From: Ciona intestinalis
Taxonomy: Eukaryota > Chordata > Ascidiacea > Phlebobranchia > Cionidae
Length of the DNA stretch: 64,000 bases
Assembly (NCBI RefSeq): GCF_000224145.3
Contig: NC_020167.2
Location: 6,578,862-6,642,861 of the forward strand
Reading direction: 5' to 3'
A program made the position numbers and the translations under genes. The notes below the pieces were generated by a model that did no database searches, was not told the DNA's origin, and saw only the letters and a list, made by a program, of their open reading frames with translations. This document shows positions 1 through 11,181 of this stretch, one piece after another. How positions within the stretch are numbered: position 1 is the stretch's first letter; the number at the start of each line of letters is the position of its first letter.

Positions 1-120
1 TAAAACTTTTGCATGTTCCCATAAGTAACAACATGGATCTCAAGGCCAGAAACATTTGTTGGCCTCCACCAGGGTCAATTAAAGTGAGATCTACAAAACT
101 AAAGCACCATTTTATTTTAA

Positions 121-848
121 TGCTTTAAACTAAGCAAATGCTCCTACAGAGCAACTTACACTGTTTCGTGTATGCTTGGCCAAAGCTTTAAATTAAGCAA
201 ATGCTCCTACAGAGCAACTTACACTGTTTCGTGTATGCTTGGCCAAAGCTTTAAATTAAGCAAATGCTCCTACAGAGCAACTTACACTGTTTCGTGTATG
301 CTTGGCCAAAGCTTTAAATTAAGCAAATGCTCCTACAGAGCAACTTACACTGTTTCGTGTATGCTTGGCCAAAGCTTTAAATTAAGCAAATGCTCCTACA
401 GAGCAACTTACACTGTTTCGTGTATGCTTGGCCAAAGCTTTAAATTAAGCAAATGCTCTTACAGAGCAACTTACACTGTTTCGTGTATGCTTGGCCAAAG
501 CTTTAAATTAAGCAAATGCTCCTACAGAGCAACTTACACTGTTTCGTGTATGCTTGGCCAATGCTTATTATTCAAGCAAATGCTCCTACAGAGCAACTTA
601 CACTGTTTCGTGTATGCTTGGCCAAAGCTTTAAATTAAGCAAATGCTCTTACAGAGCAACTTACACTGTTTCGTGTATGCTTGGCCAAAGCTTTAAATTA
701 AGCAAATGCTCCTACAGAGCAACTTACACTGTTTCGTGTATGCTTGGCCAAAGCTTTAAATTAAGCAAATGCTCCTACAGAGCAACTTACACTGTTTCGT
801 GTATGCTTGGCCAAAGCTTTAAATTAAGCAAATGCTCTTACAGAGCAA
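121..848. repeat. 63-bp tandem satellite array, ~11.5 copies, truncated by gap
   Basis: Units of 63 bp repeat almost without change; single-base variants are seen (for example CTCC/CTCT). One unit near 560-580 is 64 bp and diverged (AATGCTTATTATTCAAGC). Because 63 is a multiple of three, one plus-strand frame stays open through the array (21-residue repeat beginning MLGQSFKLSK), but this is a by-product of unit length and I do not call it a gene. Each unit holds two small inverted repeats, TGCTC-ctaca-GAGCA and ACAC-tgtttc-GTGT. The array enters the N gap, so its real length is unknown. Confidence 0.97.
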
Positions 849-1348
849 NNNNNNNNNNNNNNNNNNNNNNNNNNNNNNNNNNNNNNNNNNNNNNNNNNNN
901 NNNNNNNNNNNNNNNNNNNNNNNNNNNNNNNNNNNNNNNNNNNNNNNNNNNNNNNNNNNNNNNNNNNNNNNNNNNNNNNNNNNNNNNNNNNNNNNNNNNN
1001 NNNNNNNNNNNNNNNNNNNNNNNNNNNNNNNNNNNNNNNNNNNNNNNNNNNNNNNNNNNNNNNNNNNNNNNNNNNNNNNNNNNNNNNNNNNNNNNNNNNN
1101 NNNNNNNNNNNNNNNNNNNNNNNNNNNNNNNNNNNNNNNNNNNNNNNNNNNNNNNNNNNNNNNNNNNNNNNNNNNNNNNNNNNNNNNNNNNNNNNNNNNN
1201 NNNNNNNNNNNNNNNNNNNNNNNNNNNNNNNNNNNNNNNNNNNNNNNNNNNNNNNNNNNNNNNNNNNNNNNNNNNNNNNNNNNNNNNNNNNNNNNNNNNN
1301 NNNNNNNNNNNNNNNNNNNNNNNNNNNNNNNNNNNNNNNNNNNNNNNN
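849..1348. other. Assembly gap (500 N)
   Basis: Run of exactly 500 N, probably a default-sized gap caused by collapse of the satellite array. The missing sequence would contain more satellite and the continuation of the zinc-finger exon. Confidence 0.99.
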
Positions 1349-1508
1349 ATTTCGTCGTCTGTAGTATCACTTTGTGGTGACTCTCTTTGTGAATGGTTAA
1401 ATCGTATGGATCATAAAATGAAGCACTACAATTTTCACAGGTGAATGTGACACGAACTTGCTCAAGCTCAAGCAACGCTTCTCTGACTTCCTTTAAATTG
1501 CTGCACAT
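1349..1508 (-). CDS. Partial C2H2 zinc-finger protein, N-terminal exon
   Basis: From an ATG at 1508-1506 the minus strand encodes about 53 residues before the gap. They contain one complete C2H2 finger: C-x2-C, twelve residues, H-x3-H, with the conserved Phe (CENCSASF...DLTIHKESHH). Such fingers bind DNA, RNA or protein; no paralogue can be named from one finger. A leucine- and glutamate-rich stretch precedes the finger. The gene runs leftwards into the 500-N gap and the satellite array, so its remainder is unknown. It could also be an isolated pseudogene fragment, because no donor, second exon or promoter is visible. Confidence 0.5.
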
Positions 1509-2307
1509 TATGAAATTTAAATTTCCTGTTATATTCTATGTATCTGTTTGAGAATATTTGCTTAATATTTAATGTAAGCCATTTGACACATTGAAGCAAC
1601 GTAAATAAATTCCAGTCTGCAATAAATTCCAGGACTGATTTAATGCGTTCGATCTGTTTATACCAGATCCAGTCAAGCGTGAAGGGTCTGAAACTGGTTT
1701 TTCGTTGATAATTCAAACAAAGTACTATATTATAACGTGAAACTTTCAAATATAAAGAAAAATATTGATATTAACGTAAATTGTTTCTTTTTAAATAGTA
1801 ATATTTCGGAAATTAGCAGTTAAAGTGCAAAAATCACTTGTCACGTGACCTTAGTTTCCTATCTATATGTTTAGATATCTATGGTGCTACTATACATACA
1901 CTTACTTGATCGAAGTTTTATTATTAAAAACTTTAAAAGACGAACAATGTAACTTTTAAAACGAAAAATGTAAATATTAGACATGATGTGTCTTTTAGTT
2001 AGCGTGTTAGGCTTTTACGTATTCGGACAAGCCCTCAGTAGCGCGATCCAACGTTTGTTTCCGTTTTAGCAGAGCGATAATTAAAGGACTTGCGAATTAC
2101 GTGTCCATTTTCATCATCATGTTTTATTTCCTATGCACATTTTGTTTCAGCGATGACGTGCGAAGCAAGAATGTAATTTCTATCACCGAAAATTGCCATC
2201 TTTATGCCTTGAAGACAAACAATATCTTCCAATTTTTTCACAAGTTCTGTTTCACACACGCAATTTGGTGGCTCTTGCATAGGGAAAGCTCCCCTTTCAA
2301 GAAATAC

Positions 2308-2460
2308 TCACCGGGCCCCCCACCGGGCGTGTTTTAGTATGACTCGTAACACCGGGTCCTCACCGGGTCCCACCGGGCCCCACCGGGCCCCGCACCGGGC
2401 GTGTTTTAGTATATTTTTTTCCACCGGGCCCCACCGGGCCCCGCCGGGCGTGTTTTAGTA
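2308..2460. repeat. GC-rich CACCGGGCCC short repeat block
   Basis: At least eight imperfect copies of CACCGGGCCC or CACCGGGTCC. Three higher-order segments each end in CCGGGCGTGTTTTAGTA (ends near 2340, 2412 and 2460). Strikingly GC-rich against the AT-rich surroundings. Confidence 0.85.
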
Positions 2461-2744
2461 GGACCCGTTCTCGTCTTACTTAAATAAGATTCATAATTTA
2501 ACCTTGGTACTTTCCCACAGCCGAGAACACGATAGAATTTTAAATCGGGAAGTTATTAATTAAAAATAAATAAGATTGCAATCGGTGTGCTTCTAACACA
2601 GTCTTTAAAAACTATGAGAATGCATAATATAAAGGATTACCATAAAAACATTATGTTTTATTCATCTCCTTTTAAAACATTTTTTTATTCCATTAAAACA
2701 ATGAGAATACATAAACTACGGTCATGGCGACGTATTAGCACGAA

Positions 2745-3035
2745 CCTGTTTGGGGCATCTCCTCTAACCAAGAGGTTAGGCATTGAAGGCCGCAGCTACC
2801 GCTGTGCGCATACGTGTCCTTGGGCAAGATATTTTACGGCAATTGTTTAAACTTAGAGGTCATTCTTGGTTGTCCAAATTGTAATAAATTACCTACAAAG
2901 TTACACACGTGGTAACTCGTAAGCGGGCATGAGGTGTATGAAACAGAACATTCGTGGTATACCGAGTTTCGCTTTCCGACCACAGCACGATGATAAACAA
3001 AGCTTTTCATTCATTGCAAGCTACATTCATGATCG
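2745..3035 (+). mobile_element. Diverged tRNA-derived SINE copy
   Basis: The order of blocks matches the intact copy at 23765-24157: a degraded tRNA-like head with the AGAGGTTAGGC and CCGCAGCTACC blocks, 'cttgggcaag', 'ggcaattg', 'acaaagttacacacgtggtaactcgtaagc', 'gaggtgtatgaaacagaac', then an ATTCATTCATTG-like tail. Confidence 0.75.
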
Positions 3036-3854
3036 CCAATAGTTTAGATTTTCTCACGAAACTAAAACTCATTTTATAAGACAAAATCAAACCGTACGAA
3101 ATATTTTAGCCTATATTTAACTACGAGACTGAATGGGTTAGTTAAACCAACGAACCACAAAAGCTTATAAGTGTTAATATAATTCAGCGATTTCTTTTTA
3201 GTATGCATTTTTTCATTGGAAAAATCTTGTTTTTGTTTAGCACCGATTTGTAACACTATAAACAACAATAACCGTCTTGGCGTTGTATTTTGTTGCATCG
3301 TGAGAATACTGTTGAATAAAACTGCAACTTTTGTGTTTGTCTATCATAAATGGGTACCCGTAAAAGAAGATTTAAAAAAAAATCTCCTGTCTTTTGCCCG
3401 AGCAGTCCCGTTTTCCCCAGCCTACTATATGACTACTTATGTACTCAACAACTCCTAATTAAAACATCTGTTCCCATTTTCGACAATTTGAAGTTAATAA
3501 ATAATTTCATGCCTTTTGTTAAACGGCCGGGTACACGAATGGATTTGCGCATGGATAAAGTAAAACCTTTCACAAACACGCAATATAAAGTTAATACTTA
3601 TTTGGGGCAAAGGGATGCCGATCAAACATAAGTCCTACTTCGTCAACAACTATTAAACCCACAGGTTGAAAATTAATAACTTTTATTCAATGAGTCAGCA
3701 CAGTTTAAACTCAGCCGCGGTTAATGGTGTATATAGGCCTATAGAATGCAGCATGCTTCATACACTATAGGTCTCAGAGATTGCCAATTTATTACCGCTT
3801 TGCTAATGTTTTTGGTGAAGTATTATATTTTTTTGAGCAAAGTAGGAATTTTAA

Positions 3855-3975
3855 TGTAACTTACTTATTTTCGCGTGGCGGGGAAACGACCGTCGTTATG
3901 CCACGACTGTTAAGATTTCACACACATCGTGCTGACTGCTTACGAGTTACAAAATGTAAACGTTGGTAGACAGAT
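3855..3975 (-). mobile_element. SINE 3' fragment
   Basis: Reads on the minus strand as the SINE tail: GTAACTCGTAAGC, a run ending ACGACGGTCGTTTCCC, then CACGCGAAAATAAGTAAG. Confidence 0.7.
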
Positions 3976-4232
3976 GCTTTTTTTTGCTATGAGGGATCAC
4001 TTCGTTAAAAACTGTTAACAACAATTTCGTTTCGGTAACGCGTTGCGCAGGATAGAATACTTCCACTGCAATAAGGGCAAATCGTAAAAACGCAGAATTC
4101 AGACGAAGGTAAAATCTATAAACGTTTGTATATAATATAGATTATAGAGTAAACTGCAGAATGCTCTGTTAATAAACCTATACAAAGAAGTATCACCGCA
4201 AATTCATGAATTCTATAGGACTGGGACAGTTT

Positions 4233-4432
4233 ATATAGTAGGGTGGGGGAAGATGGGACACATATAGCACATAATATTTTAATACCCTGATCGTGTTTTA
4301 AACAAATAACAACGGTCTATGGGAGTCGTGAGGATACGGTTTCATAATTCTTTGAATTTTTTTCGTTTACTACTAAATGCGACAAGAAAATAGAGTGAAA
4401 AGGTGTCCCATCTTCCCCTACCCTACTATATA
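4233..4432. mobile_element. ~200-bp MITE, complete
   Basis: Terminal inverted repeats of the form TATAGTAGGGTGGGGGAAGATGGGACA, with the reverse complement at the right end. The interior carries the family blocks 'ctgatcgtgttttaaacaa', 'aacaacggtctatgggagtcgtgagg' and 'agaaaatagagtgaaaaggtgtcccatc'. There is no transposase frame. One of about twenty copies in this window. Confidence 0.9.
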
Positions 4433-4887
4433 TTGGAAATTGTGTATTTAAGTGTGGAGAGTTAAAATACGGGATTTAATCTGGATCTCTTAATTTTGCT
4501 TACAAATGAAAATATATTCCTGCGTACAAATGGCCCACATTTAATAAAGTGTGCCCGTTTTTACAACACTGCGGCCGTAATAAACTTTATTACATTGTAA
4601 AGGCTGACTGCCGTAAATATTCACCTGTTCTAGTTCTGTTTGCAGGCAATCTGTTATTGCAGTTAGAACGAACTTAATTCAACCCAAAAGGTTCCTAAAC
4701 CATAACTTCGTCCTCGCTAACTTATTATCTTCATAGTTTTTTTAGCGCTCTGGGTATGATGGTTTGCATTTTACGCAAACAAGGCATTTTTAAAGTAGCT
4801 GTTGATATAAAAAATGATACGCATTCTTTGGTTTAGCCTACCAGCTGAAAGGTTTCTGCAGCAGTAGAGAGATGTGAAACCAGAATT

Positions 4888-5075
4888 ATAGTAGAGGGTG
4901 GGGAAGATAAGACGCCTTTCTATTCTATTTCATCATGCTATTTGGTATTAAACAAAAATCGTTGAAAGAATTAATAAACCGTACCTCATTAGGTATTCTA
5001 TAGACCGGTGTTAATTGTTTAAAACGCGAAACATATGCGCTAAAGGTGTCCCATATTACCCCAACCTATACTATA
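4888..5075. mobile_element. MITE copy, opposite orientation
   Basis: TIRs TATAGTAGAGGGTGGGGAAG and its right-hand complement CCCCAACCTATACTATA flank the same interior as the 4233-4432 element read on the other strand. Confidence 0.85.
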
Positions 5076-5254
5076 CAGTGAAAGAAAAACCACTCGCTAG
5101 AATTGCACAGCCTACTTTAAAACGTTCCGTTTTTGTCTAAAATGTTAGTCATTCAATACGTCTACTGACATAGCTTTATTGATGATAGGCTGCAACTGTT
5201 CAAACTCAAGTTTTTATTAAAACATTTTTAGATTATACACAAACTAGAATCAAA

Positions 5255-8200
5255 ATGTCCGACGGTACGTATTTTGGACCAGTGGATTTCGTTGTGTTCA
5301 TAGGTAAGTGTCGTACATAAAGTTCATCGCCCTAAAAGAGAATGAATGCAAGGCCATCTTTAAAACTAAGTAACCCATGGTCCAGTTGCTGAAACTATTA
5401 TTGCAGTGCGTAGAAAAGTAAACATGCGTTTTGGTTAAATTTGGCCATTTATATCTACACGAGTGACGTATCCATAATCATGTTGTCTTAGCTATTTCAA
5501 TTTTCAACATGACATAATCGTTATTGTTTATTATTCAGAAGACAACACTCTGTTTTTAATAAAGTATAGACCTGATCACCACTAAACTTATAAATAATTG
5601 TACAGTCCGCAAATTCCACCTATATATGCACAATAAGCTTACATGTTTATAACTTTAACAAATACCTTTTTCTTTCTAGGTATGCTGCTGGTTGCCATGG
5701 GGATTGGAGTCTTCTATGCCATCAAAGACAGGAAGGAGAAAAGTAAAGATAATTATTATTTCGGTGGCAGCAACATGTCTCCAGTAAGCAAAGACTCCTC
5801 ACGTTTTAATAGTAAATAATGCCTTTAGTTAATATTTATTTATCTGCAACATATTTTCTAAAAGTTTGTTTGGTAATTCCTTTCTCTTTGTTGTTTTTAA
5901 ATAGTTTCTTTTTGGATTCTAGGAAATAAAAATTTATGCTTTATCTCTTTGAAATAAACCTTCCCTCTTGTCTAACAGATACCCCTCGGACTTTCTATGT
6001 CTGCCACTTTCATATCGGCAATCACAATAATTGGTTTCCCAACAGAAACTTATCTATTTGGATCCATTGTGTTCTGGTACTGCTTTGCCAGCGTCATACC
6101 AACCATTGTTGCTTCACTATACTACATACCTTTGGTGCATCGTCTGAAACTCAAATCCATATTTATGGTTTGTGAAATTATTCGTTTTGCTGGCTAAACT
6201 TTTTTTAATATGTAACTATAGACTGCTTGCATTAAATTTTACAAGACTTAAATTTGGGTTACATATATTTTGGATCTCAAAACCGAAACTCCCATATTTT
6301 GGGTCCCATACTGTGAGACTCAAATATGGGTCCCACTCCCACATAACACCTACTTGTTCCACATGGATGACCACCATAAACATCTTACAGCATGATATAA
6401 ATGATTTGAACTTTACAGTATCTTGAGCTACGATTCCATAGATATCTCCGATACCTTGCTTCTTTCCTATCAATATTCACAATGGTAAGAATATGAGAAT
6501 TGATATCTTGGATCACAAAATTTAGGATACAAATTTCCAATCGTAAAATTAGTATACAAAAGAATCATTTCTGTAGAAGCCTAAAATAGATTTTTGCCAC
6601 AAAAGAACCCCTTTTGTGTAAAAAGCAACATTTTATGATAATAAGATAAACAAAATCTACAACAGAAAAATATAACAGTTATACTTGTTTAGATTTTCTA
6701 CATGGGGAACACAATATATATACCAGCCCTTGCATTGAATGCGGTATCTCCATTAAGCATACAATGGACAATTGCAATCACAAGTCTTGTGTGTACATTC
6801 TACACAACACTGGTAAGACAAAATAGTACAATTGGTGTCACATTTACGAAATTTACTAAAATCCATGGTAAGAACTCACCACACATATTAAAACATAATA
6901 TTATCATAAAGCTGACATGCCACCTTACACCAACTTTACGTCTATGTGGAGAAAAAACAATTTTATCTCAACCAGCCATTTTAAAAACTAAGACAAATTA
7001 AGAAGTGAAAAGCAACATCATTGGTGACGACTATAAATTAAAGCTTACTGGTTGCACTGGCCATTATATCAGATATTACAGGTCAAGTTTCTCAATGCGA
7101 TACCCATTTGAGTCTTATTTATAAAGCACTACTCCTGTTACAACGATTGATCTTTAGAAATTTTCCCAGTGATGCCATATTATTTTCAGGGTGGTATGAA
7201 AGCAGTTATATGGACTGATGCTCTTCAATCAGTAATAATGTTAAGTGGATCACTGGCAGCACTAATAAAAACAACTACTTTTGGTCGGTGGGTTTGGAAA
7301 TGTGTGGGAAACACTGGAGAGAAGTGGAAGATTGAATGTGTTTCAGTGGGTCATGTATTATAATGGGTTTGGAAAAAATAAAGGATTTTTTATCCCAGTG
7401 TGGCAATGACAGGCTTTATAAAATACAACTGTTGTGTTTCCTTCACCTCATGCCCATTTAAAAGTTACCGTGTATGTAACTTTGTAGTTACTTTTTTAAG
7501 AGTTTTTTTTTATTTTGTTGTATGTATGGCAATGTATGGCTGACAATTTAACCGACCCATAAAGGCCCACTGTGTGAAAGAAAGTGGCATAAGTGTCTTG
7601 CCTATACACACAATGGTGTTCTACCATTATTATTACCTATTAGTAATATCAGTTATTTACAACAGAATGAACCCAGATCCTCGTATTCGATACACTTTCT
7701 GGTCGATTATGACAGGAGTTTCAGTAACTTGGTGTGGCGCGTTATGTAATAATCAAGCTATAACTCAGAGGTTTCTGTCATGTGACTCGGTAAAAAGTGC
7801 TCGAATGTAAGTACAGCATGTTGGACTAATGTTGGTTATAAATGTCACATGATCAAGACAATTTAAAACCAAAATTTGTTATTCTTTTTGTCAAATTACA
7901 ACTTTTGCGGTTTAATAGTTTGGGAGTCTTGGGACCTTACAAATTAATCCTTTTTTTAAAAAATGGAATACACATAACTGATGTATAATAGGATATATTC
8001 TACAGCCAGCGCTAGGTATCAATACAAACAGAACAGGTTAGGTACAATCACTTATTTTTTATGCCATAAACAAACTGATATGTTAACAATCCAAAATAAC
8101 TACATATTTTTACTCACCAGAGCTGCAGCATTTGCAGTGTTGCCGAATGTGGGATTCACTTTAATAGCAGTGATGACCGGGTGTGCGATGTACGCATATT

Positions 8201-10483
8201 ACGAAACATGCGACCCTGTCCTGAACGGAGAAGTAGCCAAACCTGACCAACTCTTGCCACACCTAGTGGTGGATATATTCCAAGAAGTACCAGGAATGGC
8301 AGGGCTCTTCGTGTCCGCTGCCTTTAGCGGAACACTCAGGTAAATGGTGCAAAACTTACATGTAGGCACAACAACTATCCAAAACCTTAGACATAAATAT
8401 GTGCCAGTTACCATCTGAAGCCAAGAGGAACTGGCTTCGAGGCTCGATGCTACTACCATTGTGGGTGCATGTGTCCTCAAAACACTTCACACCAATTGAC
8501 TCATTCCAGTGGTTTTCTAAGTTGTCAGTCTTAAATTAAAAACACATACATGTATTAACATTCAACCTTGAGTGTGAAACAACCCTTATGAGTTGTGTGA
8601 AACAGAACGTATGTGTTATAACAACTGTAGTTGCCCCACCACGTGCTATTGCTAATAATAAGTTACATTTACTCACATTCACAGCACTGTGTCATCGGGT
8701 ATTAACTCACTTGCTGCTCTTCTTCTTGAAGATTTTATTCTTCCACGAAAACCAAACCTTAATCAAGTGATGCAACTCACTATAAGTAAATTTACAGGTT
8801 AGTCTTAATTGAATAAAAAGAAGTACAATTATATAACTGAAATTCAGCTACAAGTCTGCATTTTGTATAAATGGCATTAAAATCCAAATACCCTACCCTT
8901 TAGAAAATGCTATCGATTTTACTAAGCACGTAAAAAAAAGGTTCTTTGTAAGCGACAAAACGATCTCTTCAAGGTGTAAGAATCTCTCATATAATTCTGT
9001 AAATGTTCGATGTTTATTGCAAACTGAATAATAAAATTAATAAAAACATACAACTAAAATAATAATCCTTAAATTATTCCCTTTCAGTTGTGTCATTTGG
9101 TGGAATTGTCTTTTGTTTTGCCATGTTGATAGAAAAAATAGGAGCAACTGTAATACAGATTGGGTTCACTATTGCTGGAACGCTAATGGGGCCTTTGCTT
9201 GGTGTATTTACCCTTGGATTATTTATACCATGGACAACATGGAAGGTAAATATAATAACGTGGCGCAACTAAGCCAGATTTATAAGAATCCTGCATGCCC
9301 AATAGTAAAACCAAAGTATACCCCAAAAAATATAGTTGTAGTATACCTAAAAAACAATGGGCACAACTAAACATCGTTTTATCAATAACCTCTTTAAATC
9401 TATCAAAATTGTTATGTATGTGTATGTCATTTTGCAAACAAAAATTATGTTTATCTGATGTTAGTAGTAACTGATTTTTGCAGGGCGCATTAACTGGTCA
9501 GATCACTGCCACAATCCTTATAACATGGCTGGCAATTGGTGGATTATTAAACCCAAGTTCCGATGGGATGTCGCAACCATTACCACGATCTACTGAAGAA
9601 TGTCCTGTACTTACAAGTTTAGGAACAAACACAACATCCACATCGACTACCATGTCAACTACTATTATACACAACACAACTATGGATGATGTTCCTTTGT
9701 ATAACGATGGGTAACTCTTTAAACTAATCCTCTTTCCCCTTGCCCTACAAAAAAAGCTTTATCAATAAAACATGTTTTCTTGTTAAATTAAACACTGTTA
9801 GTAAGGGACCTAAAACAAAACACAATCAAATAATGGAGATTTTTCAGAACTTCTGATTTAAAAAGACTACAACTTCAATAATAATGACTGGTGCCTTCTA
9901 CAGATCAATAGCGAACACACTTTATGCACTGTCCTATCTTTACTATGGACCATTGGCTGTTATAATTACCATGCTTGTTGGAATTCCCTTTTCATTTATA
10001 ACAGGTAACTTGAATTTTTTAAACTTTAAAATTTTTTTTAAACTACACATCATATGACAAACAGTGGATTTAATCATTTACCACATGTATACACTTTTTG
10101 GCACAGTGGTTATTCAAAATGAAAAAATGAAGTGTGAAAATTTATTTTTTTGTATTTTTTACACTGGCTTTACAAAGTTTACAGTACACACTAAAAATAT
10201 TCCCTGGGCACCTCACCAAAAAGGAGAAAGATTGTTTTAAAACATACCTGATTCACATGATCCACCATTAAACACCTCAGGAGCAAACAAAGCAGAAGAT
10301 ATGAACCCCGAACTTTTTGTTCCGATCATTGACAACAAAATCTTTCCTGAAAAAGTCCGCAAGTTCTTTCGATACGGAGTACCTGAGATGAAGTATGCAG
10401 ATGAAGAAGAAATGTTTAAACTAAAACCAGAACCGGAAATAACTAAAAAAATGATCATAGTTGACACTGAATCAGTTTTATGA
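5255..10483 (+). CDS. SLC5 family Na+-coupled monocarboxylate/multivitamin-type transporter, 13 exons, one frameshift
   Basis: Exons: 5255-5303, 5680-5783, 5979-6167, 6419-6484, 6693-6812, 7190-7345, 7666-7806, 8121-8339, 8685-8797, 9088-9245, 9484-9710, 9904-10004, 10281-10483; about 614 aa, close to SLC5A8 (about 610). Family motifs: KDNYYFGGSNMSP near the N terminus, SATFISAITIIGFPTE in TM1/2, YLELRF, IYIPALALN, GGMKAVIWTD, QLLPHLVVDIF and SSGINSLAALLLEDF. This core matches SLC5A8/A12/A6, which move monocarboxylates or vitamins into cells with Na+; it is not the choline transporter subgroup. A Thr/Ser- and Asn-rich extracellular loop lies near 9600-9700. In exon 6 the frame must shift by one base at 7283-7286 (GGTC) to keep alignment and to reach the donor at 7346. 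The exact substrate cannot be told from sequence. An acceptor-like TTTTTAG lies just upstream of the ATG. The start was chosen by Kozak-like context and splice phase. Confidence 0.9.
7440..7625 (-). mobile_element. SINE copy in SLC5 intron 6
   Basis: Minus-strand SINE body: AAGACACTTATGCCAC, TGGGCCTTTATGGGTCGG, AATTGTCAGCC, then AAAGTTACATACACGGTAAC. Head and tail are degraded. Confidence 0.6.
8400..8684 (+). mobile_element. SINE copy ending at the SLC5 exon 9 splice acceptor
   Basis: Blocks in SINE order: 'cgaggctcgatgctactaccattgtggg', 'catgtgtcctc', 'ccaattgactcattccagtgg', 'gtgaaacagaacg', 'gtgttataacaactgtagttgccccaccacg', then a tail 'taagttacatttactcacattcacag'. The final AG of this tail (8683-8684) is the acceptor used by exon 9. 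Confidence 0.75.
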
Positions 10484-11181
10484 ACCCTTGCATTGATACA
10501 CATACAAGCAGGGAGTTAAATCACTAATGAGTTAATTCTCCTTTGGATTTAGTGGTGAAAAAATGTTGTATTTTAACATTATGTAGTAGGTACTGGGATT
10601 TTTTTAACTTTGAATAGTGCACGGACATTTACACACATAAAAAAAACAAAAAATACTTCACAAACAGCACACACAATTCAATGATATATATCACACCACA
10701 CGCTACACCGTATTACATTTTATCATGTAGTATGTTACATCTCTGATTTTTCATGTTAACATAATTTGCTTTGTAAGTTTCTAACATTTTTTACGTAATT
10801 CATTTATGCAAAACCGTAAATTTAAAATTAAAAAAATCAACTTTCAAACTTACATCTAAAAGCGTGCATACAAGAAACGGCGGGAAATATTTTTATATTT
10901 CTATGCTTAAGTACTTTTTAACCGCTTGATTTAAAACAAGTGATCAATACAACAACAACGCCATTTTTTTAAAACGTGTCTTCTGTTGTGTAGTTGAAAT
11001 TTAGATATTTAGGTTAGTTATGGTAAGTTATATATTAAAAACTTTAGCGGTTCATATATATACTAATACTACCTTACGGGAATTTGTTTTATACACTAAT
11101 TTTATATACTAATTTTACGTTTAAACGGTTGTATTTAAAGGCGTATGAAAATAACAGATACCACCAAAAATTTTCTAAAAA
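10484..11181. other. Intergenic/UTR spacer between SLC5 and CCDC34-like gene
   Basis: AT-rich with A- and T-runs and no recognisable exon. It must contain the SLC5 3' UTR and the CCDC34-like promoter or 5' UTR. An acceptor-like AATAACAG lies about 25 bases before the CCDC34 ATG. Confidence 0.6.

Larger units (their letters stand above)
1509..5254. other. Intergenic region with dispersed repeats
   Basis: No convincing coding exon on either strand. It contains a GC-rich short repeat (2308-2460), two SINE copies (2745-3035, 3855-3975) and two MITE copies (4233-4432, 4888-5075). Short open frames here lack family similarity or splice context. Confidence 0.7.

Noticed and set aside
172..633. 153-residue open frame of 21-aa repeats
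   Set aside because: It follows from a stop-free 63-bp satellite unit; the array drifts out of frame at the 64-bp unit and there is no promoter or splice context.
5936..7363. Several separate short ORFs in the SLC5 region treated as genes
   Set aside because: They are exons of one spliced gene extended into introns; only the exon parts match SLC5 motifs.
5255..10483. High-affinity choline transporter (SLC5A7)
   Set aside because: TM1-2 and later motifs (SATFISAITIIGFPTE, IYIPALALN) fit the SLC5A8/A12/A6 group, not SLC5A7.
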